Positions 25,393-34,896 are shown, numbered from the stretch's first letter. The stretch is 64,000 bases of DNA from RGIG3009 sp045541495 (GCA_045541495.1 JAZQJE010000031.1:7859-71858); one strand, 5' to 3'. Notes: generated by a model from the sequence alone, not told the origin. Translations and numbers: made by a program.

Positions 25393-26634
25393 ATGAAAAC
25401 AAGAGCAGTCAGACTTTACGGAGAACTGGATCTCCGTTTGGAAGAATTCGAATTACCCCCGTTAAAAGACGGCGAGATCTTAATTAAAGTGATCTCGGAC
25501 AGTGTGTGCATGTCCACCTACAAAACCGCCAAGCAAGGCGCCAAACACATTCGCGTACCCGACAACGTGGCGGAACATCCCGTGATTGTAGGTCACGAAT
25601 TCTGCGCCGAGGTGGTGGAAGTAACCGATAAATGGAAAGACCACTATCAAGTGGGTGACAAAGTGGTCATCCCCCCTGTTCTTTCCTATTTGGGCGGTAT
25701 GCAAACCATCGGCTATACCTTTGGGGAGATCGGCGGCCTGTCCACCTATTCCGTGGTTTACGATCATATCGTGGAAAACGGGTATTTGATCAAAATCGAA
25801 AGCGACGCTTTCTTCAGTGGCTCGCTCATTGAGCCCGCTTCTTGCGTCATTCGCGGTTACAAAGCCAACTTGCACTTGGACGGCGATCTCAACCCCTATA
25901 CCAATATCAAGCCCGACGGCAAGGTGGCCATTTTGGCCGGTTGCGGTCCGATGGGTTTGGTGGCCATTGATCTGGCTTTGCACGGTGCTGTGAAACCGTC
26001 CTTGGTAGTAGTGACCGATCTGGATAACCAACGGTTAGCACGGGCAAAACAGATCTTTGACCCCGACGAAGCGGCCAAAGACGGGATTCGGCTGATCTTC
26101 AGCAACGCGTCCGACAAAGAAGAATTATTGAGTTTTACAGACGGCAACGGTTATGACGATGTGTTCGTGTACGCGCCCGTACCGGTGGTCGTAGAATTGG
26201 CCGATGCCATTCTCGGTTTTGACGGATGCTTGAACTTCTTTGCCGGCCCTATCGACAAAGGGTTCAGCGCTAACTTTAACTTTTATAACGTCCACTACGC
26301 GCAACATCACGTGGCAGGCACCAGCGGCAGTACCACCGAAGATATGCGGGACATCGTAGCACTGATCGGTGAAAAACGCATCGATCCCGCCGTTATGATC
26401 ACCCACATCGGCGGCATCAACGCGGCTATCGATGCCACGCTTCATTTACCCGAAATTCCCGGCGGAAAGAAACTGATCTATACCCATATTGATCTACCCC
26501 TCACCGCCATTGCCGATTTTGAAACCTTAGGTGCGACGGACAGCCGTTTCCAAACGCTCCATGAACTCGTGACCAAAAACAACGGGTTATGGTGCGCCGA
26601 GGCGGAAGCCTATTTGTTGGCAAATTTTCAATAA
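25393..26634 (+). CDS. Zinc-type alcohol dehydrogenase, L-sorbose-1-phosphate reductase-like
   Basis: A 413-residue medium-chain dehydrogenase/reductase. The catalytic domain has SDSVCMSTYK and GHEFCAEVVEV; the Rossmann motif is GCGPMGLVA (about residues 183-191). The start MKTRAVRLYGELDLRLEEFELP and the overall pattern resemble SorE-type ketose-1-phosphate reductases, which interconvert a sugar phosphate and a sugar-alcohol phosphate. AAGGAG precedes the ATG, 11 nt after the aldolase stop. Together with the SorC regulator this fits a polyol/ketose pathway, but substrate identity is open. Confidence 0.8.
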   Translation: MKTRAVRLYGELDLRLEEFELPPLKDGEILIKVISDSVCMSTYKTAKQGAKHIRVPDNVAEHPVIVGHEFCAEVVEVTDKWKDHYQVGDKVVIPPVLSYLGGMQTIGYTFGEIGGLSTYSVVYDHIVENGYLIKIESDAFFSGSLIEPASCVIRGYKANLHLDGDLNPYTNIKPDGKVAILAGCGPMGLVAIDLALHGAVKPSLVVVTDLDNQRLARAKQIFDPDEAAKDGIRLIFSNASDKEELLSFTDGNGYDDVFVYAPVPVVVELADAILGFDGCLNFFAGPIDKGFSANFNFYNVHYAQHHVAGTSGSTTEDMRDIVALIGEKRIDPAVMITHIGGINAAIDATLHLPEIPGGKKLIYTHIDLPLTAIADFETLGATDSRFQTLHELVTKNNGLWCAEAEAYLLANFQ

Positions 26635-26645
26635 CACTTCAAGCG

Positions 26646-26678
26646 AACCGATGACTGACCCTCGTTAAGCCATCGGTT
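26646..26678 (+). terminator. Intra-operon hairpin before the ribulokinase
   Basis: 8-bp stem (26646-26653 with 26671-26678) followed by TTTGTTT and then the AGGAGG of the kinase gene. It may be a weak attenuator that lowers kinase expression relative to the two genes before it. Confidence 0.45.
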
Positions 26679-26700
26679 TGTTTGGTTAGGAGGACACATA

Positions 26701-28365
26701 ATGGCCAAATACGCAATCGGATTGGATTACGGCACCTTATCGGTGAGGGCATTACTCATCAATATTGCCACGGGAGAAGAAGCGGGCGTCAGTGTTTTTG
26801 AGTATCCCCATGCGGTCATGGATACGCAACTGCCCACCGGCGAAAAGTTGCCCGTTAATTGGGCGTTGCAACATCCGCAGGATTACCTGGACGGGTTGGC
26901 GACGGTCGTTAAAGACGTAGTAAACCACAGCGGCATCTCTCCCGAGGATGTTGTGGGAATCGGACTGGATTTCACCTCATCGACCATTCTGCCCGTTTAT
27001 GCAGACGGCACACCCCTTTGTTTGCACGAGGCATTTGCCAAAGAACCCCACGCTTATGTGAAATTGTGGAAACACCACGGCGGCGAAGCGGAAGCGGAGT
27101 TTATCACCAAGACCGCCGAGGAAATGGAAGAAGTTTGGTTTGACTTGTACGGGCGAAAAGTGTCCAGTGAATGGATGTTGCCCAAAGTGTTGGAAACGTT
27201 GCGGTATGCACCGCAGGTGTATGAGACCGCCGACCGCTTTATTGAAGCCCTTGACTGGATCATTTGGAACTTGACGGGTGAAGAGTCACGCAGTGTTTGC
27301 GGTTTGGGGTATAAAGCCATCTATCACCATGAAAGCGGATTCCCCACCAACGAGTTTTTCCGCGCGTTAGATCCGCGTATGGAACATTTTATCGAAGAAA
27401 AGATCAAAGCCCCTATTAAGATCATCGGGGAACCGGCAGGATATCTGACAGAAGAAATGGCTCAGACCTTGGGCCTGGTTGCGGGTACACCGGTGGGCAC
27501 GGGGATTATCGATGCTCACTCGTCCATTGCGGGTGCGGGAATTACGGGACCCGGACAACTGATGATCATTATGGGCACGTCTGCCTGTCACCTGTTGCTT
27601 TCCAATAAAGAGGTGGGCATCCCCGGCATCGGGGTGATTGCCAAAGATGGTATGTTGCCCGGCTACTACGCCTATGAGGCAGGTCAGTGCTGTGTGGGCG
27701 ATCTGTTTGCGTGGTTTACCCGCACCTGTATCCCCGAACAGTATGAGCAAGAAGCGAGGGAAAAACACATCGGTATCCATCAATTGTTGGTGGAAAAACT
27801 GCAAGGTTACAAAGCGGGCCAAAGCGGATTGTTGGCGCTGGATTGGTTTAACGGCGTGCGTTCACCTCTAATGGATTTCAACTTAAACGGACTGATCATG
27901 GGGATGAATCTTCTCACCAAACCGGAAGAACTATATTTGGCCTTGATCGAATCCACTGCCTACGGAACAAAACGTATCGTAGAAAAATTTGAAGAAGCGG
28001 GCATTGCCATTGATTCCGTGGTGTTGAGCGGCGGTATTCCCATGAAAAATCCTATGCTGGTACAGGTATACACCGATATTCTGAACCGCGAAGTGAAAGT
28101 GTCAGAAACCACCCAAGCCTGCGCGTTCGGTGCTGCCATTCTTGGGGTGGCGGCCGCCCCTTCTTCTGTGACGGGATATACGAGCGTAAACGAGATCGTA
28201 GCCAAGATCGGCCGATCCGGCGGTGAAACGTACTATCCCAACAAAGCGAACGTAGACGTGTATGAACGCCTGTATGCGGAATACAAAACCTTAAGTGAGT
28301 ATTTCGGCGGAGAAGGCAACGACGTGATGAAACGGTTAAACCGCATCCGCGAAGAACAACAATAA
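26701..28365 (+). CDS. araB: Ribulokinase (FGGY family)
   Basis: A 554-residue FGGY kinase of ribulokinase length. N-terminal phosphate motif GLDYGTLSVRALL, then GIGLDFTSSTILPVY, IDAHSSIAGAG, IMGTSACHL, and the C-terminal ALIESTAYGTKRIVE and VVLSGGIPMKNPML. These enzymes phosphorylate L- or D-ribulose and some relatives to the 5-phosphate. AGGAGG lies 8 nt before the ATG. No araA or araD is nearby; instead the unit has an aldolase and a SorE-like dehydrogenase, so the physiological sugar may not be arabinose. The symbol reflects family only. Confidence 0.85.
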   Translation: MAKYAIGLDYGTLSVRALLINIATGEEAGVSVFEYPHAVMDTQLPTGEKLPVNWALQHPQDYLDGLATVVKDVVNHSGISPEDVVGIGLDFTSSTILPVYADGTPLCLHEAFAKEPHAYVKLWKHHGGEAEAEFITKTAEEMEEVWFDLYGRKVSSEWMLPKVLETLRYAPQVYETADRFIEALDWIIWNLTGEESRSVCGLGYKAIYHHESGFPTNEFFRALDPRMEHFIEEKIKAPIKIIGEPAGYLTEEMAQTLGLVAGTPVGTGIIDAHSSIAGAGITGPGQLMIIMGTSACHLLLSNKEVGIPGIGVIAKDGMLPGYYAYEAGQCCVGDLFAWFTRTCIPEQYEQEAREKHIGIHQLLVEKLQGYKAGQSGLLALDWFNGVRSPLMDFNLNGLIMGMNLLTKPEELYLALIESTAYGTKRIVEKFEEAGIAIDSVVLSGGIPMKNPMLVQVYTDILNREVKVSETTQACAFGAAILGVAAAPSSVTGYTSVNEIVAKIGRSGGETYYPNKANVDVYERLYAEYKTLSEYFGGEGNDVMKRLNRIREEQQ

Positions 28366-28378
28366 CCCCCTTGTAAAC

Positions 28379-28420
28379 AACAGTCCCGCGACCCGGTACA
28401 GGGCGAGAGGGACTGTTTTA
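28379..28420. terminator. Terminator after the ribulokinase, overlapping the malQ stop
   Basis: 9-bp stem (28379-28387 with 28409-28417) with a GC-rich 21-nt loop and a TTTTA tail that includes the malQ stop on the minus strand. Confidence 0.7.
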
Positions 28421-29899
28421 TTCGGTAGGAGGTAAACGATGGTAGAGTACGACATTTTCGCGGATGATGTCCGCTAGCCAATCGTTAATACAACCGTCGG
28501 CAATACGCCATACCCAGTTGTTACCCACTGTGGAGGGTTCGTTAATGCGGGCTTCACTGCCCAGCCCCATAAAATCCGCCATCATGAAAATGACCGTATC
28601 CGCCACCGACATCATTGCGGTACGGATCATGGCCCAGTTAAACCCTTCCTCATCGTCCACATGGAGATATCGCCGCGCTAACGCCACTTCATCGGGATCG
28701 GCGGTTTTGGTCCATCCCATAATGGTGTCGTTGTCGTGAGTGCCGGTGTATACCACACTGTTGACCACATGATGATGCGGAAGATAGGCACTGTCGCTGC
28801 CATCAAAGGCGAATTGCAACACTTTCATGCCGGGAAATCCCGTCGCTTTAAGCAACTCTTGCACCGCGGGAGTGAGCAAGCCCAGATCTTCGGCGATGAT
28901 GGGTAGATCGTTCCCCAGTGAAGCGGTCAACGCGTTAAACAGATCCATGCCGGGGCCTTTCACCCACCATCCGTCACGGGCGGTCTCACTTTCAAAGGGA
29001 ACAGCAAAAAAGGATTCGAAGCCGCGGAAATGGTCAATGCGCACCACATCGTATTGGCGCAACGCATAGGCGAGACGCCGTTTCCACCAACCGTAACCGT
29101 CGGCTTTCATATAGGCCCAATCGTACAGGGGGTTGCCCCACAACTGGCCATCCTCGGAAAAAGCATCGGGGGGAACGCCCGCTACCAGTTTCGGGCGAGC
29201 GTCTTCGTCCAATAAAAACTCCCGTGTATCCGCCCACACATCGGCACTGTCGTATGCCACATAAATGGGGATATCCCCGATAATGCGAATGCCGTTTTCG
29301 TTGGCATAGGTCTTCAGTGCTTGCCATTGCACGGCGAACTCGTATTGTATAAAGCAGTAGAACGCGATGTCCGCCTCATAAACGGTTCGCGCCGCTTGTA
29401 GTGAAACAGCATCTCGCAGGCGGAGATCCTCGCCCCATTCCTCCCAACTGACGCCGCCGTTTGCGTCTTTTAATGCCATAAACAGAGCATAGTCGTTAAG
29501 CCAACCGCCGTTTTCTTCGCAAAAAGCGGTGTATGCGGCGGTTTCGTGAAAACGCGCGAAGGCGCGACGCAACAACGGCAACCGTTGTTCATATAATTTA
29601 CCGTAATCCACCGTGTGGGGATCGTCGTCGAAATCACAGGCAGTGATTTCGGCCTCGGTCAACAACCCGTCCTGTACCAACAAGTCGAGATCGATGAAAT
29701 AGGGATTACCCGCGAAAGCGGAAAAAGACTGATAAGGGGAATCACCGTATGAAGTAGAACCGAGGGGCAAGATCTGCCAATACCGCTGCCCTGCTTTTTT
29801 GAGAAAATCCACAAACTCATAGGCGTGTTTGCCAAAAGTACCGATCCCGTGAGGAGACGGCAAGGAAAAGATGGGCATCAGTATGCCGCTGGCTCTCAT
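28418..29899 (-). CDS. malQ: 4-alpha-glucanotransferase (amylomaltase)
   Basis: A 493-residue GH77 enzyme that transfers alpha-1,4-glucan chains between maltodextrins and releases glucose, in the cytoplasm. Marks: SGILMPIFSLPSPHGIGTFG at the N-terminus, LGSTSYGDSPYQSFSAFAGNP, the nucleophile segment VRIDHFRGF, the acid/base segment IIAEDLG, and GTHDNDT. Last gene of a four-gene run gdpD-nicotinamidase-nadE-malQ with 4-16 nt gaps. AAAGGGAG precedes the ATG. No other glycogen or maltose genes are near. Confidence 0.95.
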   Translation of the reverse strand: MRASGILMPIFSLPSPHGIGTFGKHAYEFVDFLKKAGQRYWQILPLGSTSYGDSPYQSFSAFAGNPYFIDLDLLVQDGLLTEAEITACDFDDDPHTVDYGKLYEQRLPLLRRAFARFHETAAYTAFCEENGGWLNDYALFMALKDANGGVSWEEWGEDLRLRDAVSLQAARTVYEADIAFYCFIQYEFAVQWQALKTYANENGIRIIGDIPIYVAYDSADVWADTREFLLDEDARPKLVAGVPPDAFSEDGQLWGNPLYDWAYMKADGYGWWKRRLAYALRQYDVVRIDHFRGFESFFAVPFESETARDGWWVKGPGMDLFNALTASLGNDLPIIAEDLGLLTPAVQELLKATGFPGMKVLQFAFDGSDSAYLPHHHVVNSVVYTGTHDNDTIMGWTKTADPDEVALARRYLHVDDEEGFNWAMIRTAMMSVADTVIFMMADFMGLGSEARINEPSTVGNNWVWRIADGCINDWLADIIRENVVLYHRLPPTE

Positions 29900-29903
29900 A
29901 CAG

Positions 29904-30638
29904 TTACTCCCTTTCCATTTCGGGTTTAAAGGCAGGCATCAGTTGCAACTTAAACAGATTGCGCCGATGCAATCGATCGATCCGTTCTTTCACGGCGAGA
30001 TCGTCGATCTCGCCGGTGCGGATATACCGATCTAGTTGCGCATAGGTAAAACCAAGATTTTCTTCGTCGGTCTTTCCGCACAAACCATCGATGGGTACTT
30101 TGTCCACCAAGATCGACGGCAATCCCAACACACGGCCGATCTCTTTCATTTCCGCTACCGTCAGGTTGGCGCAAGGACTGAAATCGCCTGCTGCATCACC
30201 GTAACGGGTGGAATAACCCACCCAATCTTCCGATAAATTACAGGTATTGGCCACCCGTCCGTTACAACTTTGGGACACGGCATATAACGCACTCATGCGG
30301 ATACGGGGCGGCAGATTGACCTGCGCTTGCGCCGACAATTCCAGCGGCATGGCGGCTTTCAGACCGTCAACCGCTCCTTTAATATTCACCACATAATGGC
30401 GAATACCCAAGTGTTCCACCAACAGTTGAGCCATGTCGATATCCTGTTGAACGCCGCAGGGCATCAACACCCCGATCACTCGTTCCCGTCCCAGTGCTTC
30501 CACGCACAGAGCGGCAACGATGGAACTGTCTTTTCCGCCCGATATGCCCACGACGGCATTGCAATCGGGACCGTTTTCTTCAAAGAACGCGCGAATCCAT
30601 GCCACGCAATCGTTTTTTACTTGTTGTGCATGAAACAT
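29904..30638 (-). CDS. nadE: NH3-dependent NAD+ synthetase
   Basis: A 244-residue NadE, making NAD+ from deamido-NAD+ with ammonia and ATP. The PP-loop SGGKDSS is at residues 34-40; ANTCNLSEDWVGYSTRYGD and DGLCGKTDEENLGFTY are the substrate and dimer motifs. There is no glutaminase domain, so ammonia is the nitrogen donor. It lies 4 nt after a nicotinamidase-like gene, giving a small NAD salvage module. Ribosome site AGGTGAGG. Confidence 0.95.
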   Translation of the reverse strand: MFHAQQVKNDCVAWIRAFFEENGPDCNAVVGISGGKDSSIVAALCVEALGRERVIGVLMPCGVQQDIDMAQLLVEHLGIRHYVVNIKGAVDGLKAAMPLELSAQAQVNLPPRIRMSALYAVSQSCNGRVANTCNLSEDWVGYSTRYGDAAGDFSPCANLTVAEMKEIGRVLGLPSILVDKVPIDGLCGKTDEENLGFTYAQLDRYIRTGEIDDLAVKERIDRLHRRNLFKLQLMPAFKPEMERE

Positions 30639-30642
30639 GATA

Positions 30643-31167
30643 TTACCTCACCTCGATCTGACACATCGTCATGGTAGTTAACGCCGCTTGATGGCTTTCG
30701 GGAGTGACACCGGCACAACAAGAAGCGTCAACGGCTATGGGCATTTCGGGGAAAGCCGCTTTCAAAAGCAATGCGTTGGACACCACACAAATATCGGTGC
30801 AAAGGCCCACCAATTCCACCGAAAAGGGCTCTTCGTTGGCAACATCGGCGATCAGCCGCGGCAGGTCTACAGAGCCGAAGGTCAATTTTTCCACCGCCGT
30901 ATATGCGCGATCTTCCAGTGCCTTGGCGACCGTCGGATACAATTGCCATCCGTCTGTTCCTTTTATGCAATGAGGAATCGGTAGGTGCCGCCCTTCGGCG
31001 GTGTCGCTGTATCCTTCAAAGTGAGTATCGTAGGTAACAATGATCTCGCCCGTAAAAGCACGAATCTTTTCCGCCACTCGCGGGGCGATCATAACAGCCT
31101 CGGGCGTTCCCAACGCACCGTCCACAAAGTCCCGCTGCATATCCACAACAATCAAAAATTGTTTCAT
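30643..31167 (-). CDS. Isochorismatase-family cysteine hydrolase, probable nicotinamidase
   Basis: A 174-residue hydrolase. Start at 31167 with GGTGA upstream; a longer frame would extend through the gap into gdpD. The catalytic triad is visible: Asp in VVDMQRDF (about residue 9), Lys in CIKGTDGW and Cys in LVGLCTDICVVSN. Metal ligands of nicotinamidases may be partly kept (the segment TYDTHFEGY). Being next to nadE argues for nicotinamide deamidation in NAD salvage; an isochorismatase-like role cannot be excluded by sequence. Confidence 0.82.
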   Translation of the reverse strand: MKQFLIVVDMQRDFVDGALGTPEAVMIAPRVAEKIRAFTGEIIVTYDTHFEGYSDTAEGRHLPIPHCIKGTDGWQLYPTVAKALEDRAYTAVEKLTFGSVDLPRLIADVANEEPFSVELVGLCTDICVVSNALLLKAAFPEMPIAVDASCCAGVTPESHQAALTTMTMCQIEVR

Positions 31168-31183
31168 CCCGTTCACCACTTTC

Positions 31184-32197
31184 TTAGTATGTGTAACTGT
31201 CATACACTTCTTGCAATCGATGGGGATAATCGGTCATGATACCGTCCGCACCGATATCAATCAGTTCTTTCATTTCCTTCGGATCGTTGATCGTCCAGTA
31301 ATGGACTGCCAAATTGTGACGATGAGCGGTGTTTACCAATCCTTTGGTAGACAGGTCAAACCCCAATTGCTCGGTGGGAAGTTGAAACACGCACATACCG
31401 TCAGTAAAGAAAACGTCCAATTTTAACAACTGCAACACAAAAAAGGTGGTAGCACCGCCGGTTGCGGGAGAATACATAAACGTGTCGGGCACTTCTTTGT
31501 CCCGTTGCATACGTTTGAATTCGGCATATATCTCGTCGTGAAAACTCGCCAGTACCACCCGATCAAAGGCATCGTGTTTTTCTAACAAACGAATCACTTC
31601 GTCTAACGCCCTAAAGCCCAGATCACCGGATTGTTTGATCTCTACATTGATACGATTGTCAGGGAACGCCACGATTAGGTCTTCCAACGTGGTGGTGAGA
31701 AAGACCCGCTCGTCCCGTGGAGAAACGCCGACAGGATAGGGCACGTCCGTGGGATATTTTTCTACGCCGTTATCGTCGGTGAAATGTTGCCGTTCACCCT
31801 TTAACACACCATCCTCTGTAGGATTGGTATACCCAAAATCCACCTTTTGAGCCATCAAATCGGTATAATTCCAGTCGGCAATGTCACCGGTTACATTGGT
31901 TTTACGGTCCAACGTGGTATCGTGAGACAAAATGATCACGCCGTCTTTCGTGATGCTGACATCCGTTTCCATCATGACCCGTTCATCCACACTGTAAGCG
32001 TTGTAAAAGGCTTCCAATGTATTGTCGGGGAACTCCCGATTTCCGCCGCCGTGGGCGATCAAGATCGGAAGCGTTTCCTCTTTCTTCATGGGATTATCCA
32101 ATAAAAAGTTCTGCGGACGCGGCCAAAACGCCAACACACTGTAGATCAGCACAACACTTGCCACTACAGCAGCAAGGATCTTCCATCCTTTTTTCAT
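31184..32197 (-). CDS. Membrane-anchored glycerophosphodiester phosphodiesterase
   Basis: A 337-residue GDPD protein: start at 32197 with GAGAGG 9 nt upstream. One N-terminal membrane helix (about residues 6-24) then a TIM-barrel GDPD domain with LIAHGGGNREFPDNTLEAF, ETDVSITKDGVIILSHD, VEIKQ and the C-terminal YWTINDPKEM and DGIMTDYPH. It should cleave glycerophosphodiesters or teichoic-acid-like polymers outside the membrane. First gene of the run into nicotinamidase, nadE and malQ, with its own promoter. Confidence 0.88.
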   Translation of the reverse strand: MKKGWKILAAVVASVVLIYSVLAFWPRPQNFLLDNPMKKEETLPILIAHGGGNREFPDNTLEAFYNAYSVDERVMMETDVSITKDGVIILSHDTTLDRKTNVTGDIADWNYTDLMAQKVDFGYTNPTEDGVLKGERQHFTDDNGVEKYPTDVPYPVGVSPRDERVFLTTTLEDLIVAFPDNRINVEIKQSGDLGFRALDEVIRLLEKHDAFDRVVLASFHDEIYAEFKRMQRDKEVPDTFMYSPATGGATTFFVLQLLKLDVFFTDGMCVFQLPTEQLGFDLSTKGLVNTAHRHNLAVHYWTINDPKEMKELIDIGADGIMTDYPHRLQEVYDSYTY

Positions 32198-32228
32198 GCC
32201 ATCCATCCTCTCGTTAATGCCTATTCGT

Positions 32229-32257
32229 ATCATACCACATTCCGTACTGCTTGACAA
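32229..32257 (-). promoter_or_regulatory. Promoter of the gdpD-nicotinamidase-nadE-malQ unit
   Basis: Minus strand TTGTCA (32252-32257), 17-nt spacer, TATGAT (32229-32234). Confidence 0.7.
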
Positions 32258-32271
32258 GTAACGGCACACGA

Positions 32272-32322
32272 CAAAAAGCCCGTTCCTTTTACGCCAAGCG
32301 TTGATAAGGAACGGGCTTTTTG
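32272..32322 (-). terminator. Terminator of the LCP gene
   Basis: 17-bp perfect stem (32272-32288 with 32306-32322) with A/T tracts at its base, adjacent to the LCP stop. Confidence 0.85.
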
Positions 32323-33477
32323 TCAATTACCCATCACTTGTGCAATAGCCTCACGGGCCGTGTTTACACTGTCTTCGTTGGGAATGACCACACTGAGTTT
32401 TTGCGATCCCGTTGAATAGCAAGCGCGGGATCCGCCGCTGCCGGTTACGGAAAGGCTCTGAATATCCCAAGAAGGGAATTTATCCAACTGATAGTTGATG
32501 AGAGACCGTATTTCATTTAAGGAAATGTTGGTCTTGGTATGAGATGTCACGACATTTAATAACGTGTTGATCTTACCGGGTTGCAAGATCGCGGGCGAGG
32601 TCACTTTATCAAAGATCGCTTTGATAACCAACTGCTGATTGACACCTCGTTGCAAGTCACCGGAGGAAAAACTGTGCCGTTCACGGGCAAAGGCCAACGC
32701 CGCATCGCCGGTCAGTTCGTTTTTGCCTTTCACGAACTGATAGGTATCGCCCGACAAGGAATATTTGCTGGAAAACGCATATTGCGAATCCACCGTAATA
32801 CCGCCCACGGCATCCACGATCTCCACCACGGAATGGAAGTTGACCCGCACATAGTAGTTGAACTGTACATCGAAAAACGCGCCCAACGTTTCCATGGAAC
32901 AAGCCGTTCCGTAGTTACCTGCGTGGGTCAGCTTGTCCATCTTTTCCAAATTGCCGTTCAGCGGAACATAGTAATCCCGCGGGACATTGACCATCAAGAT
33001 CTTATTGGTTTTGGGATTGACAGCGATCAACATATTGACATCGGAAAGGGCTCTTTCCGCAATGTTTTCCGAATTGCGGGTATCCACACCTGACAAATAG
33101 ATGAGGAAGGGCTCTTTTTGTACTTCTACCTGTATGGAATCCACTTCCGCATCGGGATCGGGCAGTTTGATCAGCGAACGGTACAGCGTATGTAACACGC
33201 TGGTGCCCAGTAACGTGACCAGCAAGATCACAACACTCAACACCACGCTGACGATTTTCGCCCATTTGGCCCGCTCAAAGCGGATGAACAAGAAAATCTG
33301 CAGACCGATGACCAACGCCAATAATACCGCCAATAAAATGGTGTATTTCAAAGGAATCAACTGCATATAGCCGATGTAAACGACAGAACCGATAGCAAAA
33401 ACACATTCGAGAATCACCAATATGCGTACAATGATCTGTCGGATCATGGGGAGCTTTTCACGCCATTCCTGTTTCAT
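32323..33477 (-). CDS. LytR-CpsA-Psr family wall-polymer ligase
   Basis: A 384-residue LCP protein with three N-terminal membrane helices (about residues 11-95) and an extracellular LCP domain that transfers undecaprenyl-linked polymers (teichoic acid or capsule) to peptidoglycan. Conserved residues: LIYLSGVDTRNSENIAERALSDVNML, NVPRDYYVPL, KLTHAGNYG, VEIVDAVGGITVD, and the arginine motif FARERHSFSSGDLQRGVNQQ. AGGAGG precedes the ATG. Own promoter and terminator, so monocistronic. Confidence 0.92.
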   Translation of the reverse strand: MKQEWREKLPMIRQIIVRILVILECVFAIGSVVYIGYMQLIPLKYTILLAVLLALVIGLQIFLFIRFERAKWAKIVSVVLSVVILLVTLLGTSVLHTLYRSLIKLPDPDAEVDSIQVEVQKEPFLIYLSGVDTRNSENIAERALSDVNMLIAVNPKTNKILMVNVPRDYYVPLNGNLEKMDKLTHAGNYGTACSMETLGAFFDVQFNYYVRVNFHSVVEIVDAVGGITVDSQYAFSSKYSLSGDTYQFVKGKNELTGDAALAFARERHSFSSGDLQRGVNQQLVIKAIFDKVTSPAILQPGKINTLLNVVTSHTKTNISLNEIRSLINYQLDKFPSWDIQSLSVTGSGGSRACYSTGSQKLSVVIPNEDSVNTAREAIAQVMGN

Positions 33478-33520
33478 AATATCCTCCTTTTATTCCTCAC
33501 GGAACTTCTCGTACAGGGTG

Positions 33521-33549
33521 AGTATACCGCTTTCTTTTCGTTTCGTCAA
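33521..33549 (-). promoter_or_regulatory. Promoter of the LCP gene
   Basis: Minus strand TTGACG (33544-33549), 17-nt spacer, TATACT (33521-33526). Confidence 0.75.
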
Positions 33550-33560
33550 GTTTAGATTGT

Positions 33561-34793
33561 TTAGAAGAAAATGACAAGTGCTTGTGATACCAACACTACC
33601 GCCACCAAGGCTACCGGATAGGTGGCCGCATAGGCCATGGCCACGTCTTCGGTACCCGCCACGTGGATGAGTGTGCTTAAAGCGGGTGTGCTGGTCATCC
33701 CGCCCGTGATCGAGCCCAAGGCGTTGAGCAAGGGCAATTTCAGCACATATTTGGCAAATAAATACCCGACGGTTAAAGGAACGATGGTGATGATCACGCC
33801 ATACAGGAAGTAACTCCATTTGAAATTTTCCACAAATTGGACACCGCCCGCAATACCTGCGCCTACCAAGAACAATACCAATCCCAATTCCCGAAAAACC
33901 CGCAAGGTGGTTTCGGGCGGAATCAAACAAAGGCGGCCGCATCTGCCGAAATGACCCAGCAGCAACGCCGTTAACAAGCAGCCGCCCGTGGAAGTGAGAG
34001 AAAATACCGGACCAATCTTGATCGTACCGATCACAATCCCCACTGCCGCCGCCAGGGCGAACACCGTCAGGCCATAAGGATCCATGGTGACCGTTTGGTT
34101 ATCCGAAACCGAAACTGTCTTAATTTCAATGACCCGCGCTAATTTTGCGCGTTCTACCGCCATATCGGCTTTTTCCAATTTAGGTATGATTTGAACAAAT
34201 AATACCTTTCCCACCACACCGAACAGATAGGCAATGCCGTACCCCACCGCCACGATGCCCTCTTGTTCAGCGACTACCGTGCTTTTGGCGGCGGAAAAGG
34301 CCGGCGTGGACGTGATGGCGCCGGAAAAGATACCCGCCATCATGCCGGTGAACGAAGGAGAATCGGCTTCGCCGCCAATCGTTCGGCCAAACCATAAACA
34401 CACCGCGGCGGTCACACCACCCATCGCCACCACCACAAGTCCTAATAACACATAGGATTTAAAGTGACGTTTGATATTGTTAAAAAAGGCGGGGCCGGCG
34501 ATAAACCCGATGGAGGTCACAAACAGTATCAAGCCCGCATTTTCCACCATCTTTAAGGCTTGGGTCGTATAATGGACGGCCTCATCGGCGGTGGTTATGG
34601 TTAATTGTGCATTCAATGGCCCGTACAAAAAGCACCCGAACGCCAACGCTGCCAAAAACACACCTGCGTTCCCCAGTGACATGCCTTTGATGGTAATACG
34701 ACCAAGACCGTAACCCACGGCAACAACGGCTACAATACAAAACAAAAAAAACGAGATATCCGTGACGGATATCCCGCCATGAAATAAGGCCAT
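33561..34793 (-). CDS. Aspartate:alanine exchanger-like transporter (YidE/YbjL family)
   Basis: A 410-residue membrane protein with about ten helices in two related halves. The repeated glycine-rich segments GIFSGAITSTPAFSAA and GSITGGMTSTPALSTL, one in each half, are the AAEx hallmark. Start at 34793, since GGGAGG lies 9 nt upstream; the longer frame to 34904 would translate a terminator. No TrkA-C domains are present between the halves, unlike E. coli YidE. The transported substrate is unknown; members exchange dicarboxylic and amino acids. Confidence 0.85.
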   Translation of the reverse strand: MALFHGGISVTDISFFLFCIVAVVAVGYGLGRITIKGMSLGNAGVFLAALAFGCFLYGPLNAQLTITTADEAVHYTTQALKMVENAGLILFVTSIGFIAGPAFFNNIKRHFKSYVLLGLVVVAMGGVTAAVCLWFGRTIGGEADSPSFTGMMAGIFSGAITSTPAFSAAKSTVVAEQEGIVAVGYGIAYLFGVVGKVLFVQIIPKLEKADMAVERAKLARVIEIKTVSVSDNQTVTMDPYGLTVFALAAAVGIVIGTIKIGPVFSLTSTGGCLLTALLLGHFGRCGRLCLIPPETTLRVFRELGLVLFLVGAGIAGGVQFVENFKWSYFLYGVIITIVPLTVGYLFAKYVLKLPLLNALGSITGGMTSTPALSTLIHVAGTEDVAMAYAATYPVALVAVVLVSQALVIFF

Positions 34794-34820
34794 GTAAACA
34801 ATCCCTCCCATTATCTGTTT

Positions 34821-34849
34821 ATTGTACCAAGATATTGCCGTTTTTTCAA
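34821..34849 (-). promoter_or_regulatory. Promoter of the AAEx transporter
   Basis: Minus strand TTGAAA (34844-34849), 17-nt spacer, TACAAT (34821-34826). Confidence 0.7.
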
Positions 34850-34865
34850 CCGATAAAACAAAAAA

Positions 34866-34890
34866 GCTCTTGCCTATTTTCGGCAAGAGC
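34866..34890 (-). terminator. Terminator after the CBS gene
   Basis: 9-bp stem (34866-34874 with 34882-34890) followed by TTTTTTG on the minus strand, 7 nt after the CBS stop. Confidence 0.85.
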
Positions 34891-34896
34891 AAAAAT

